Source: Lepus europaeus
Taxonomy: Eukaryota > Chordata > Mammalia > Lagomorpha > Leporidae
Length of the DNA: 64,000 bases
Reading direction: 5' to 3'
Assembly (NCBI RefSeq): GCF_033115175.1
Contig: NC_084832.1
Span: 12,203,342-12,267,341, forward strand
Shown here: piece by piece, positions 39,776-51,231 of the stretch
How positions within the stretch are numbered: position 1 is the first letter of the stretch
Layout of the letters: the number at the start of each line of letters is the position of its first letter
Notes under the pieces: model-generated
Databases searched by the model: none
What the model saw: only the letters and a program-made list of their open reading frames with translations
Told to the model about the DNA's origin: nothing
Made by a program: the position numbers and the translations under genes

Positions 39776-41091
39776 TCTCACCCTCACCCACACACACACA
39801 CACACACACACTTCTATTTTCCCAGCGTTGAAGGCCCCTCCCTGACCTCACTGGAGGTGTTGGAATGTCCAGACAGAAATGGCCAGTGGTTTGGCCTCGT
39901 TTCCCAGAATGCCTTGTTTTCCAGAAACTGCGCGTTCCTGAAGAGCCAGCTGCTCCAGGCCCGTGGGGGGCCCCGGTAGTTGAAGTGTCTTGGAATGTTC
40001 TGGACCGGTGGCCCTCACCAAGCAGGGCCTCCACTGTGGCTGGTAGACGTGGAGAGGGGCCGTCCGTCATTCGTGGTGACTTGGGTGGGGTGTGGAAGCC
40101 TGAGCTATTTCTCTTTTTAAATGATCTGTTGTTGGTTTTCCTCTTTATTTCACATAGACCTAGTGCGATCTCACGTCCGCTCCCGAAGGGAGTCATTGGA
40201 AGGCTTTGTGCGCGCTGTTAGCTGGGGCCTTTCTCTTGGTTGGGCACCCCAAGGGCTGGCATGGAGGTGTCGTGCCCCAGTGTTTGGGCAGGGCCCTTAG
40301 GAAAAGTGGCGGCAAGAGGTTCGTCCTCTTCGTTAGCATTCTCTGGAAATTGTCCGCGTGGGTCAACCTTGGCTCCTGGAGTTTTTTCACAGCGCCCTGG
40401 TTACACCGGGCCGGCACTGTCCAGTCGAAGGTCACTATTAATATAGTCAGGAAACTGTAGAGAAGGGCAAGACGGCCTTGTTCAGGTTGCGAGGCACTCC
40501 CGAGCCCCCGGGCTTTCCGGCGGAGCTCACTCGGTGGAAGGTGCTGTTCTCCCACACATGTCCAGAAAGACCTCTCCGAGGTCTGGCTTTGCGTGGCCTT
40601 GTGAAGTCGCCGATGTTGGTAGCAGCCAGAATGTTAGGAACGAGGCAGCGGTGAGAGCTGCGGCCTCCCTGGAGGAGTGGGCAAGGGTGAGTGTGGGCTG
40701 GCCCTTGATGGAGGGTGGGTTTTCATAGGCCGAGAAATGGGGCGCTAACACCAGGTGCAAAGAAGGGGAAGGAGAAAGGTTTGGAGAAAGGTGAGCTGGT
40801 CAGCTGGGTCTTCTGCAGCCGGGGCGTGCCTGCCAGCAAAGGCCGCCTCTGATAAACTGCTTACCGCTCTTTGGTCTGGTTTGTTTTCATAGGAAGTTTT
40901 TAAGCAAACATGCAAGCACAGGACCACGGTAATGAATCTCAATATCTGTCAAGTCGATATTGCCATTCTTGCGTATCCTTAGCTGCTCCATTTGTTTTGT
41001 CGTTAGAGCAATTTAAAACAGTTTATTTGAGGCAACATGACATATCACCCTTAAGTAATCCAGTGCACATCTCCCAAAAGAGAGCATTTTC
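39641..41091. other. Probable first intron of GGACT, mostly unique
   Basis: Holds the compound microsatellite at 39,738-39,810. Otherwise no gene or repeat recognised. Confidence 0.4.
39738..39810. repeat. (CT)n ... (CA)n compound microsatellite
   Basis: CT run 39,738-39,772, CACCCTCTCACC linker, CA run to 39,810. Confidence 0.95.
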
Positions 41092-41411
41092 TTTTTTAAG
41101 GATTTCTGTACTTTGAAAGGCAGAGTTTCAGAAAGAGAGAGAGAGGCACAGAGATTTTCTATCTGCTGGTTCATTCCCCAAATGGCTGCAATGGCTGCAG
41201 CTGGGCCAAGCAGAAGCCAGGAGCCTGGAACTCCATACGGGTCTCCCATGTGGGTGGCAGGGACCTAAGCGCTTAGACCATCTCTGCCGATTTCCCAGGC
41301 ACATTAGCAGAGAGCTGGAGCCGAAGCACAGCAGCCAGGACTCTGGCATCCATGTGGGATGCCAACGTCACAGGTGGTGACCTGACCCGCTGTGCCACAA
41401 AGCCAGCCCCA
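41092..41411 (-). mobile_element. CSINE, minus
   Basis: TTTTTTAAGGATTTCTGTAC start, GGTCTCCCATGTGGGTGGC, end CTGTGCCACAAAGCCAGCCCC. Confidence 0.88.
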
Positions 41412-41604
41412 GGCGTTTTCTTCTGTAGCCATATCATTATCATAATGAAATTGAAAATAGTTTCTCTAATGCATTCTGGAATCCAGCCCATAGATTGTCC
41501 TGAACGCCTCCAAAATGCAGTTACTTTTAATGTTACCTTCTGCGAATTGAATCCAAACAAGCCACACAGGGTGTTTTGGTGAAAATCTGTTGTCTCCTTC
41601 AGTC

Positions 41605-41780
41605 TGGGCTAGGGGATGGTGAACCTTCCCTGTGAAGGGCCAGGTACCAGCTCTCCTAGGGTCTCAGGCCTTGCGGCCCCTGTACAGACACTCCACTGTG
41701 CCACTGTCCTAGGATAGTGGCTGTGGCTGGTGTGTGAATGAGCGTGCATAGCTGTGTCCCATTGACACTACGTTTTCTCT
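41605..41780 (+). mobile_element. hAT-like DNA element fragment
   Basis: CCCTGTGAAGGGCCAGGTAC, GTCTCAGGCCTTGCGGCCCC, ATAGCTGTGTCCCATTGACA resemble the common mammalian 'tgtaaagggccagatag' element. Family name not assigned. Confidence 0.5.
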
Positions 41781-41793
41781 CTTTTTTAATGTG

Positions 41794-42083
41794 TTTAAAA
41801 AGATTTATTTATTGATTTGAAAGGCAGAGAGAAAGAGAGATCTTTCATCTGCTGGTTCACTCCCCAAATAGCACAGTGGCTGGGGCTGGGCCAGGTTGAA
41901 GCCAGGAGCTTCCTCGGGGTCTGCTATGTGCAAGCGTGGGTCCAAGTATTTGGGCCATCTTCCACTGCCTCCCCAAGTGCATTAGTAAGGGAGCTGGATC
42001 AGAAATGAGCAGCCGGGATTCAAACCATATGGGATGCTGGCGCTACTGGCGGAGGCTGAACCTGCTATACCACAACACCAAGT
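41794..42083 (-). mobile_element. CSINE, minus
   Basis: AAAGATTTATTTATTGATTTG start, body shortened, end TATACCACAACACCAAG. Confidence 0.85.
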
Positions 42084-42242
42084 TTTCTTCCTTAAAACAT
42101 ACTGGTGGGCTGGACTTAGCTGCAGACATACTTTGCCCTGGTCTAGAGCTGCCCCTGTGGATTTCTTGAATGCCAATGGCTGACAGATGCACTTGGCTGG
42201 TTGGGTGTGGGAGGCCTCACGTTCTGGGTTTATTTGGCTGCT

Positions 42243-42440
42243 GGGGGTAACATCTGGCCTGCAGGCCGTGTGAGGCCCTCAGAATCATTTGGTCTGGCCC
42301 TAGCAAAGCAACTGCAGGTGTCACTCAAAATCCAATATATATGTGTCAGGTTAATTCTTAATAATTTTGTATGGTCTCACAAATGATGTTATAAATATCC
42401 AAATGGCCCTTGGCAGAAAAAAAGATTCTCCACCCCTGAC
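42243..42440 (-). mobile_element. hAT-like MITE, minus
   Basis: Minus-strand start CAGGGGTGGAGAATCTTTTT, then CTGCCAAGGGCCATTTGG and ATATTTATAACATCATTTG; the far end reads CCAGATGTTACCCCCAGC. Typical of a short mammalian hAT element; name not assigned. Confidence 0.5.
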
Positions 42441-43001
42441 TTGGCTGGCCTGGGGATAGTAAGGTTTAGCTTGCTCCTCTGTCCCCTGTGTTTCCTGTAA
42501 ATTGGATGTGAACCCTAAAGGCTTAATTAGATTCATGGTCAATTAGGGGACTTGAGAAGCGGTTTGTACAGTGTCCGTTTACGTGAATTTAGAAGACTTG
42601 GAAGCCCTCCTCTAAAGCAGGCTTGGCCTGGTGGCTGAGAATGCCCCTTGTCTTGTTTGGCTTGCTGGTAGGAGGAGCCGTGGCTGTTTATTTCTCAAGG
42701 AGCCAGGGAACTTGCGCCCTGCTCTGGGTCAGTGGGAGCTGTTTTCTGTTTCAGGCGTCCTTTGTGCCCTGAGGCTGGTGGCCACGGTTTCCCTGTGAAC
42801 GGAAGTGCTTTATTTACTCAGATGCATGCTGAGGGCCAGAGAGGGCCTTCTCCACTCCTCTTCCTCTTCTCTTAGCCCCAGTGGGCCCGAGAACTGGGTT
42901 TCCCGTCTGCATGGATTTTGTTGTCTCTATGTCAGGTGGGCGTACCTGTCCTGGCATCCTTGAAGGATGCCAAAGCCAGACGCTTTTAAGACTCTCAGCT
43001 T
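42441..43001. other. No gene recognised
   Basis: Unique-looking, moderate GC; nothing supported. Confidence 0.5.
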
Positions 43002-43346
43002 GGGGCCAGCATTGTGGCATAGCCAGTTAAGTCACCTCCCGTGATGCCCGCATCCCGTATGTGTGCCAGTTTGAGATTGGCTGCTCCACTTTGGATCCAG
43101 CTCCCTGCTAATGTGCCTGGGGAAGCAGTGGAGGATGGCCCAACTGCTTGGGCTGCTGCACCCACTTGGGAGACCTGGACGAAGTTCCTGGCTCCTGGAG
43201 CCATCTGAGGGTAGCGAACCAGTGGATGAAAGATATCCCCCCCACCTGCCCTGCCGCCCTCTCCCTCTCTCTCCCTCTTCTCCCCCCACCCTGTAACTCT
43301 GCCTTTCAAATAAATAAGAAATAAATCTTTAAAAAAAAAAAAAAGG
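43002..43346 (+). mobile_element. CSINE, plus
   Basis: GGGGCCAGCATTGTGGCATA start, body, CCCCCCACC tract, AATAAGAAATAAATCTTT tail and A-run. Confidence 0.93.
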
Positions 43347-43534
43347 ACCCTTGACTCTCTGAGGTCTTGGACTCTGGGGCAGCACGTCTTTGAAAATGCA
43401 AGCCTACAGGTGAAAATGATCCTGTCTCGTGCTCAGCGCTCCTGACTCCCAGAGCACCAGAGCATGCAGCTCATAAGTAATGCCAGTCAGAAGCCCTTGT
43501 CTTTTTTGTCATTTAAGAACAGTAGGGGGAAACT

Positions 43535-43810
43535 TTGTTCACCCCTTCATCCATTTTTCTACTGGGTATGATCTTTACTTACTGATTTAGAAGAATTATT
43601 TGTATATTGAGAATACTAATTTCATTTTCTAATTTTTTATAATTTCCCCCAATTTTTAAATAATTTTTGTAGTATTTATGCTCTCTAGAAAACTAGTTTT
43701 ATGGAGTGAAAAACATCAGTCTCCCTTGACAGTTCATTTGTTTTGTATTTTGCTTAGAAAGACCTGCCCATGTCACAGTTTTTTCTTAAATACATGTAAA
43801 CACAGGTAAA
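43535..43810 (-). mobile_element. Old L1 fragment, minus
   Basis: TACTGATTTAGAAGAATTATTTG, ATTGAGAATACTAATTTCATT match the antisense L1 motif 'ttattgatttgtaagagctctttgtatattctggatactaat'. Confidence 0.5.
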
Positions 43811-44170
43811 CCAACATGCAGTGAGACCTTGTGGTTCTGAAAAAAGAATATTAAAGGGAGGTTACTTCTGCTGGATATTCTAATACTGAGTTAATGAACT
43901 GCGGGCATTAAGATTGGCCTTAGGTTGCTAGTGTCCAAGTAGGGAGATGGGTGTTTGAGGGATCAGGATTCCATTTCCCTAGTTTTGTATCTGTTTGACT
44001 TCCAGAGTAAAAAGGGTTCCTTTACAAGAAGAGAAGGGGGACCCTGTCTCTGTCCCCTTCGGTCACATCCAGCAGCTGTTTGTTTAGGCTGTGGTTGCAG
44101 GGTGCGGGGCTCCTATGTTAACAAATGCATAAGGTCTGGGAACTTGTATTTCTCACATGGGAGGCAGACG
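43811..44170. other. No gene recognised
   Basis: Nothing supported. Confidence 0.5.
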
Positions 44171-44174
44171 CTAA

Positions 44175-44395
44175 TGTCGTGATTAAGAGCAGCGAGTCCT
44201 CTGTCACACTGCCTGGCTTCCAGTCCTGGCTCTGCCACTTACCAGACGGGTGATAGCTGACCTTCTTCACTTACGAAAGGAGGTTAATAAAAGTTGTCTC
44301 ACTAGTGAGAGTGTTGGGGGGATTGAATGAGGAAACACACACGACAAGTTCATCACATGGCATTTGGCGCTCAGTAGATGCAGGGGCTTACGTGG
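44175..44395 (+). mobile_element. MIR, plus, near full length
   Basis: AGAGCAGCGAGTCCTCTGTC, CTGGCTCTGCCACTTACCAG, GGGGATTGAATGAGGAAAC, GGCATTTGGCGCTCAGTAGA follow the MIR consensus through to its 3' end. Confidence 0.85.
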
Positions 44396-45277
44396 GAGGG
44401 CGTGGGTGCTAAGTCAGTGTAGACCGCGTCCTCTTCTGGGCTGGCTCGGTAGGGTTTGGGGAGGACTTTTCGAAGAAAAACCACATATCTTAACCAAATG
44501 GAACCACCTTTCACCAGAGAAGTGACCGGGAGGGCTTTACCTTTGTAGCCACTGGAGGAAGTGTGTCTGGTTTTGGGACAGCGCCTGTTCTTTCGATCAG
44601 AATTCCCACACAGGTGTCACTGGACAGGATATACGGCCTCTACAGGCTGTGCCCCATCTGGAGGGTCCACCAGATGAGCTGTTCTTGGCTTGGCTGGTTT
44701 CTGGACTGGTCCCTTGCAGCTTCTAAGCCAGCAGCATTGCCACTCTCTGCCCTGCTTCCACCGTCTTATTCTCTCTGACTGAACCAAGGAAGGTTCTCCA
44801 CTTCTTTCACTGATGTGCTTAGGTTGGGCCTGTTTGGATAATTAATCCAGGAGAATCTCGTTAGCTCAGAATTCTAAAGTTGACTCATTTCTGCAAAGTC
44901 TGTTTCACCACGCCAAACAAATTCATTCCTGGGATTGGGACGTGGGCATCTGTGGGGAACCATTGTTCTGCCAGTCACAGGTAAAAGAAGTGGGTGTGGC
45001 TGAAGCTTAGGCAGGGAGCAGCTGAGTCCAGGAGGGAGCAAGGCAGAGAGGGGTCCTTTAGGTCCTGTCTGGTGTTGCAGGTTTGTCTGAACAGCAGGAG
45101 GATGACGTCATGGTCAGATTTACTGGCCCAAGCCCGGAATCAGCCATTTCCCCACGGAGCCTGGTTGGCTGCTTTAAAGTGGGAGAATGGTGTTGAAACC
45201 ATGATCTGGGCCTGAGCCACCGCAGAGGACAGAGGTAGGGAAAACATCCGGGAGATGAAAGTATCTCATGAGCTCTA
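44396..45277. other. No gene recognised
   Basis: Unique-looking; nothing supported. Confidence 0.5.
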
Positions 45278-45289
45278 CTGATAACTTTT

Positions 45290-45382
45290 TTTTTTTTTTT
45301 AACAGGCAGAGTTAGTGAGAGAGAGACAGAGAAAGGTCTTCCTTTTTCCAAATGGCCACCATGGCTGGCGCGCTGTGGCCGG
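45290..45382 (-). mobile_element. Very short 5'-truncated CSINE, minus, perfect TSD
   Basis: T-run, AACAGGCAGAGTTAGTGAGA, GGTCTTCCTTTTTCCAAATGG, then GCGCGCTGTGGCCGG. Flanked by CTGATAACTTTT at 45,278-45,289 and 45,383-45,394. Only the 3' third was copied. Confidence 0.92.
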
Positions 45383-45454
45383 CTGATAACTTTTAAGTCT
45401 TTCTAGACTAGAGGGCTTGTGCTTAATGTCATGGATCTTTTTTTTTTTTTTTCA

Positions 45455-45762
45455 AGTTTTTAAATTTTTATTTGAAACAGAGAGTTACGGAGAGAGGGGG
45501 AGAGAGACAGATACATCTTCATTCTGCTGGTTCACTCCCTTGAGGACCACAACAAGTGGGACTGGACCAAGCCAAAGCCCCCTGGAGCCTGGAACTCCAT
45601 CGGGGTCTTCCACATGGGTGGCAGGGACCAAGCACTGCTTTCCCAGGCACATTGGCAGGGAGCTGGGTCAGAAGTGAAGCAGCCAGGACTTGAACCATTC
45701 CCATATAAGGTGTCGGCCTTGTGGGCAGTGGCTTAACCCACTGCACCACATCACCAGCCCTG
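45455..45762 (-). mobile_element. CSINE, minus
   Basis: TTTTTAAATTTTTATTTGAAAC start, body, end CTGCACCACATCACCAGCCC. Confidence 0.88.
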
Positions 45763-45908
45763 GCATCATGGCCCTTTGACATCCCCCCATCAGGTTGGTT
45801 ATTATTTGGTTATTGACTTTTGAGCCCTTTCTTCCTCTCTGCTACTACAAGTTCCCCAGATTGCTCCTGTCTATCCCTGCTTCAGTATTTTTTTAAGATT
45901 TATTTATT

Positions 45909-46233
45909 CGTGGCCGGCGCCGTGGCTCACTAGGCTAATCCCCCACCTTGTGGCACCGGCACACCAGGTTCTAGTCCCAGTCAGGGCACTGGATTCTGTC
46001 CTGGTTGCCCCTCTTCCAGGCCAGCTCTCTGCTGTGGCCAGGAAGTGCAGTGGAGGATGGCCCAAGTGCTTGGGTCCTGCACCCCATGGGAGACCAGGAG
46101 AAGCACCTGGCTCCTGGCTTCAGATCAGTGAGATGCGCCGGCCGCAGCGGCCATTGGAGGGTGAACCAACAGCAAAGGAAGACCTTTCTCTCTGTCTCTC
46201 TCTCTCACTATCCACTCTGCCTGTCAAAAAAAA
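45909..46233 (+). mobile_element. Young CSINE, plus, inserted in the tail of an older one
   Basis: CGTGGCCGGCGCCGTGGCTC start, CTGCCTGTCAAAAAA end. TSD AAGATTTATTTATT at 45,895-45,908 and 46,234-46,247; this target is itself the tail complement of the minus-strand CSINE to the right. Confidence 0.95.
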
Positions 46234-46503
46234 AAGATTTATTTATTTTGAAAGAGTTAGAGAGATATCGTCTACCTACTGGTTCACTCCCCGGGTGGCC
46301 ACAGTGGACCAGGAGTTTCATCCAGGTCTCCCACGTGGGTGCAGGGGCCCAAACACTTGAGCCATCCTCCACTGCTTTTCCCAAGCCATTGGTAAGGAGC
46401 TGGATCAGAAATGGAACAGTTGGGACTCAAACCAAACCCATAGGGGATGCCGGCGTCGCAGGAGGCGGCTGTATTCCCCGTGCTACCAGGCCGTTGTCCC
46501 CCA
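46234..46503 (-). mobile_element. Older CSINE, minus
   Basis: AAGATTTATTTATTTTGAAAG, GGTCTCCCACGTGGGTGCAG, end GTGCTACCAGGCCGTTGTCCC. Its outermost tail lies at 45,888-45,908, left of the inserted SINE. Confidence 0.88.
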
Positions 46504-46828
46504 CCCCGTGTCCCAGTCTGAAGTCAGCCATTTCTCCGAGGAGCTCTGGTTCTTCATCTGGAGATGCTGTTAGGGACCCAGGGCTGGCTGCCGGGTGTGC
46601 TCATGTCTACTGCAGTGTCGTCACTGCAGCTGTTGGAGGGTGTGTGTGTGTGAACACTTGTGTGTGCAACCATCTGTCTGTGTGACGCTACATGTGAGTG
46701 AGTTCTCGCTCTAAGCTGTTACCACATACGTCACCCCAACCATTTCCCTGACTAACCAGCCCTTCCAGCAGGGAGAAACCTGGCTCCTCCCACCATGCCA
46801 TGCTTTGACTTCTTTGTTCAATATGTGG

Positions 46829-47125
46829 ATGGCCATCTTGGTATCCGGGGGGGATGGTTCCAGGACCCCCAGCAGATTCCAAAATCTACAAATGTTCAAG
46901 TCCGTTATATAAAACAGTGTCATATTTGCGTATAATCGGCGCAGTCCTCTGATTATGTGACTTAGAAGACCTGATACAGCGTAAATGCTGTGCAGGTGAT
47001 GTTACGCTGTACTGGGCAGGGAGCAGTGACGAGGGGCAGTCTGTACATGCTCAGAGCAGATGCAGTTTATTTTTCAAGATAGTTTTGATGTGCACCTGAT
47101 TGAATCAGTTACTCTGAAACCCACA
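46829..47125 (+). mobile_element. Second Tigger-like relic
   Basis: GGTTCCAGGACCCCCAGCAG, CCAAAATCTACAAATGTTCA, GTCCGTTATATAAAACAGTG, GTAAATGCTGTGCAG, GTCTGTACATGCTCAGAGCA: the order seen in mammalian Tigger-type (Tc-mariner) elements. Confidence 0.6.
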
Positions 47126-47349
47126 GGTACACAGGGCTGTGGCACCCCCGGGGAGCCAGCTCAGTCAACTAGAGGACAGTTCCTTTGTCTCTAGTCCTAA
47201 AAGTGTGGACTGCACCAGCAGGCGAGATTCTCTCTTTGGGCATGAAGGAGGACCTGCTGCCTGGAGGGTATGTCCACAGCTTTCTCCTGGAACCTGGAAC
47301 CCTGATACGAAGCCAGAGGGGCCCAAAGAGGAATTACTTCATAGCTGTA

Positions 47350-47640
47350 TTCCATTATTTAGTAACAAATTACCCAGACGGAGGCTTAAAGTAGCAGACA
47401 TTTGTTCCCCCACAGCTCAGGGCGTGGGCAGGACCCTGCCCCCTCCCAGGCCCCGTGGGAAAGTCCATGCTCGCCCCTTTCTGCCTCCGGAGGCTCCAGG
47501 CAGCCTGGATGGTGACTGCACAACTCGGGCTCTGCTCCCGTCTTCACGGGCCTCCCCTGCCTTATGTGTCCCACCGAGCTCATCTGCAGGCCACTAATGG
47601 AACCACATCCCAGAGGTTCCGGGGACTAGGACAGGTATGG
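47350..47640 (+). mobile_element. Ancient interspersed repeat, unclassified
   Basis: TAACAAATTACCCAGACGGAG, GCAGACATTTGTTCCCCCAC, CGTCTTCACGGGCCTCCCCT fit an old mammalian repeat ('acaaattaccacaaacttagtggcttaaaa...'). Family not named. Confidence 0.45.
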
Positions 47641-47671
47641 CAGTGCAGGTGTCTGTATTCATAAGGCTGTG

Positions 47672-47935
47672 TGGTGCAGTGGTTAACGCACCGCCTGGGG
47701 CACCCTCAGCCCACCTTACAGTGCCTGGGTTTAAGTCCCAGCTCTGCCTCTGGCTCCAACTTCCTGCTGATGCACCTGCCGCCTGAGGGGCAGCAGGTGA
47801 GGCCTCACGTCGTTGGGAGACCCGGATTGAGTTCTCCTGGTTCCTGACTTTGGCCTGAGCATTTGGGGAGTGAACCAGCAGATGGAAGGTCTCTGTTGCT
47901 GGCTCTCTGCTTTTCAAATAAAATGAACATAAATA
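47672..47935 (+). mobile_element. Diverged CSINE, plus
   Basis: GTGGTGCAGTGGTTAACGCA start, GGGTTTAAGTCCCAGCTCTG, CATTTGGGGAGTGAACCAGC, CTTTTCAAATAAAATG tail. Confidence 0.82.
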
Positions 47936-48015
47936 AGCAGATCTGGGGGGTAGGGGTGGCGGCCTCCTGCTGGGCACCCCGGGGTGTGTCACTGCCTGTT
48001 GGGGCTCCTGTCTTG

Positions 48016-48030
48016 TTGCCCCCTGGTCGG
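48016..48030 (-). promoter_or_regulatory. Weak CTCF-like motif, minus
   Basis: Minus strand reads CCGACCAGGGGGCAA. By eye, weaker than the site at 54,344. Confidence 0.3.
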
Positions 48031-48227
48031 GTGAGAGCCAGGCCTTTCCCACTCACATTCTGCCGCAGCGCCTACCCCATGACCGGTGCCCGATGGTTGT
48101 CGACAGCCGGAGTGATGTCACGTTGTGGGGTCCTCCCGCCCCGAGTTCTGGTGGCCACATCCACTCCAAAAGCCTGCGAGCGACCCTGGATCACCAGCGT
48201 TAAGGGAAAGTTCTGTGAGCTGTCATT

Positions 48228-48528
48228 TTTTTTTTTTAAGATTAATTTATTTATTTGAGAGGTAGAGTCACAGAGGGAGAGAGAGAGAGATCTTCCATCT
48301 ACTGGTTCACTCCCTGAATGGCCACAATGGTAGAACTGGGCCCATCTGAAGCCAGGAGCCAGAAGTCTCTTCCCAGTCTCCCACGCGGGTACAGGGGCCC
48401 AAGGACTTGGGCCATCTTCCACTGCTTTCCCAAGGCATAGCAGAGAGCTGGATCAGAGGAGGAGCAGCCGGGCCTTGAACCAGTGCCTGTATGGGATGCG
48501 GGCAATGCAGGCAGAGGCTTAGCGGCGC
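48228..48528 (-). mobile_element. CSINE, minus
   Basis: T-run, AAGATTAATTTATTTATTTG, body, end AGAGGCTTAGCGGCGCCC. Confidence 0.9.
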
Positions 48529-49290
48529 CCATGAGCTGTCATTTGTTCTAGAAGAATCACAGCTGCCCACTTGCAGTCACGATTTGTCCCTTGATGTGGG
48601 CATCCACATGTTTGGTGCAGATTGTAAAAGCCAAATGAACACCAGGAGAGGAAATCAGCTCGTGTCAGAAGTGAACGAAGAATCGCCTGGCGGTGGTCGT
48701 CCCCGGGAGGTGTCGTGGTCGTCACAGGAAGATGGCGTGAGCAGCGGGGCCTGTCACGCAGAAGGCAGGTACACTGCAGGTGAACTGTGTGGGCCAGCAT
48801 TCCAGGCTTGCGATTGGCTGGAACGCATGGAGCAGGCGTGGCTGCAGGAAGTGTCTAGATGCTTCCCACAATGTGTCTCTGGCCTCGGTGGCCGCTGTCC
48901 CTGCTAACTGGATGCATGGTGCAGACACCAGCCTGCACACAGGTGCGTGTTTCTGCTAGGCGGCTTTTGCTGAATATTGATAACGAAGGCTTCCTGACAC
49001 ACCTGAGTGCAAGGAGGCTGGCTGTGGGATGAGAGCCGTACAGGGGAAGACAGCGGCTGCTCTGGGAAGGAGGGAGAGGCGTGCTTGGTGCTCAGATTTC
49101 TCTGTGGACTCGCGGTTCCAGGATCTCCTTACCAGAAGGTTGGTTTCTCTCAAGGTCGGCTTTGTGATCCAGAGCTCAGTTGGCAAACATCTCTTTACCT
49201 TCTGATATTTGAGTTGTGGCAGCGTGAGAAGAAGATGGCAAGTGGGAGTGTGGGACCTGCACAGAGGCTGGCCTGGAGCTTGGCTCCTGC
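48529..49290. other. No gene recognised
   Basis: Unique-looking flank of the minisatellite; nothing supported. Confidence 0.5.
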
Positions 49291-50982
49291 AGAGACAGAC
49301 ACACTCAGGCCTGCGGATAGACACACTCAGGCCTGAGACGGACACACTCAGGCCTGCAGATGGACACACTCAGGCCTGCAGAGATGGACACGCTCAGGCC
49401 TGTAGACGGACACACTCAGGCCTGCAGAGATGGACACGCTCAGACCTGCGGATGGACACACTCAGACCTGTAGACGGACACACTCAGACCTGTAGACGGA
49501 CACACTCAGGCCTGTAGAGATGGACACACTCAGAGCTGTAGACGGACACACTCAGGCCTGCAGAGATGGACACACTCAGAGCTGTAGATGGACACACTCA
49601 GGCCTGCAGAGATGGACACACTCAGACCTGAGACGGACACGCTCAGGCCTGCAGAGATGGACACGCTCAGGCCTGTAGATGGACACACTCAGGCCTGCAG
49701 AGATGGACACGCTCAGGCCTGCAGAGATGGACACACTCAGGCCTGCAGAGATGGACACACTCAGGCCTGCAGAGATGGACATGCTCAGGCCTGCAGAGAT
49801 GGACACGCTCAGGCCTGTAGACGGACACACTCAGGCCTGCAGAGATGGACACGCTCAGGCCTGTAGACGGACACACTCAGGCCTGCAGAGATGGACACGC
49901 TCAGAGCTGTAGACGGACACACTCAGGCCTGCAGAGATGGACACGCTCAGGCCTGCAGATGGACACGCTCAGGCCTGCAGAGATGGACACACTCAGACCT
50001 GAGACGGACACGCTCAGGCCTGCAGAGATGGACACGCTCAGGCCTGTAGATGGACACACTCAGGCCTGCAGAGATGGACACGCTCAGGCCTGCAGAGATG
50101 GACACACTCAGGCCTGCAGAGATGGACACACTCAGGCCTGCAGAGATGGACATGCTCAGGCCTGCAGAGATGGACACGCTCAGGCCTGTAGACGGACACA
50201 CTCAGGCCTGCAGAGATGGACACGCTCAGGCCTGTAGACGGACACACTCAGGCCTGCAGAGATGGACACGCTCAGAGCTGTAGACGGACACACTCAGGCC
50301 TGCAGAGATGGACACGCTCAGGCCTGCAGATGGACACGCTCAGGCCTGCAGAGATGGACACGCTCAGGCCTGTAGACGGACACACTCAGGTCTGCAGAGA
50401 TGGACACGCTCAGGCCTGTAGATGGACACACTCAGGCCTGCAGAGATGGACACGCTCAGGCCTGTAGACGGGCACACTCAGGTCTGCAGAGATGGACACA
50501 CTCAGGCCTGCGGATGGACACACTCTGGCCTGAGGCGGACACACTCAGGCCTGCAGAGATGGACACACTCAGAGCTGTAGACGGACACACTCAGGCCTGT
50601 AGACGGACACACTCAGGCCTGCGGAGACGAACACACTCAGGCCTGCAGGTGGACACGCTCAGGCCTGTAGATGGACACACTCAGGCCTGCAGAGATGGAC
50701 ACGCTCAGGCCTGTAGATGGGCACACTCAGGTCTGCAGAGATGGACACACTCAGGCCTGCGGATGGACACACTCTGGCCTGAGGCGGACACACTCAGGCC
50801 TGCAGAGATGGACACACTCAGAGCTGTAGACGGACACACTCAGGCCTGTAGACGGACACACTCAGGCCTGCGGAGACGAACACACTCAGGCCTGCAGGTG
50901 GACACACTAAGGCCTGCGGATGGACACACTCAGGCCGACAGAGACGGACACACTCAGGCCTGAGATGGACACACTCAGGCTG
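49291..50982. repeat. Minisatellite, about 70 units of 24/22/21 bp, with higher-order structure
   Basis: Tandem units share the core GGACACACTCAGGCCTG (C/T change CACACTC or CACGCTC) and end CAGAGAT (24-bp unit), TAGAC or TAGAT (22 bp) or AGAC (21 bp). The stretch 49,621-49,990 recurs without a difference I can see at 49,992-50,361 (period 371). A second higher-order period of 249 bp links the segments around 50,523 and 50,772. The long frames (MDTLRPAE repeats) follow from 24 being a multiple of 3 and are not evidence of coding. Confidence 0.97.
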
Positions 50983-51231
50983 GAAGAGCCCCTTCTTTTC
51001 TCCTTCAGGTTTTATTAGGAACGTAGCCAGCATACTCACAAGTGGAGGATAATGAGCCCTCATGCGCCAGCCACGGCCTCTGAAAGGGGTCGCACCACCT
51101 TTGCCGTGGCCGTGCTGTTTCCTGCCTCCCTCTGTGTTGTGGGTTTTGCGTGCTCGCTTGCTTCTGGACAGCCTTGTAGCTAGTGATGGAAGTCTTGTAA
51201 TTTTACCCCCAGGTCCTTCACTTAGGATCTT

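Noticed and set aside
49291-50982. Direct repeats of about 24 bp resembling a CRISPR array
   Set aside because: There are no unique spacers; units abut directly and vary in length. This is a eukaryotic minisatellite in a mammalian intron.
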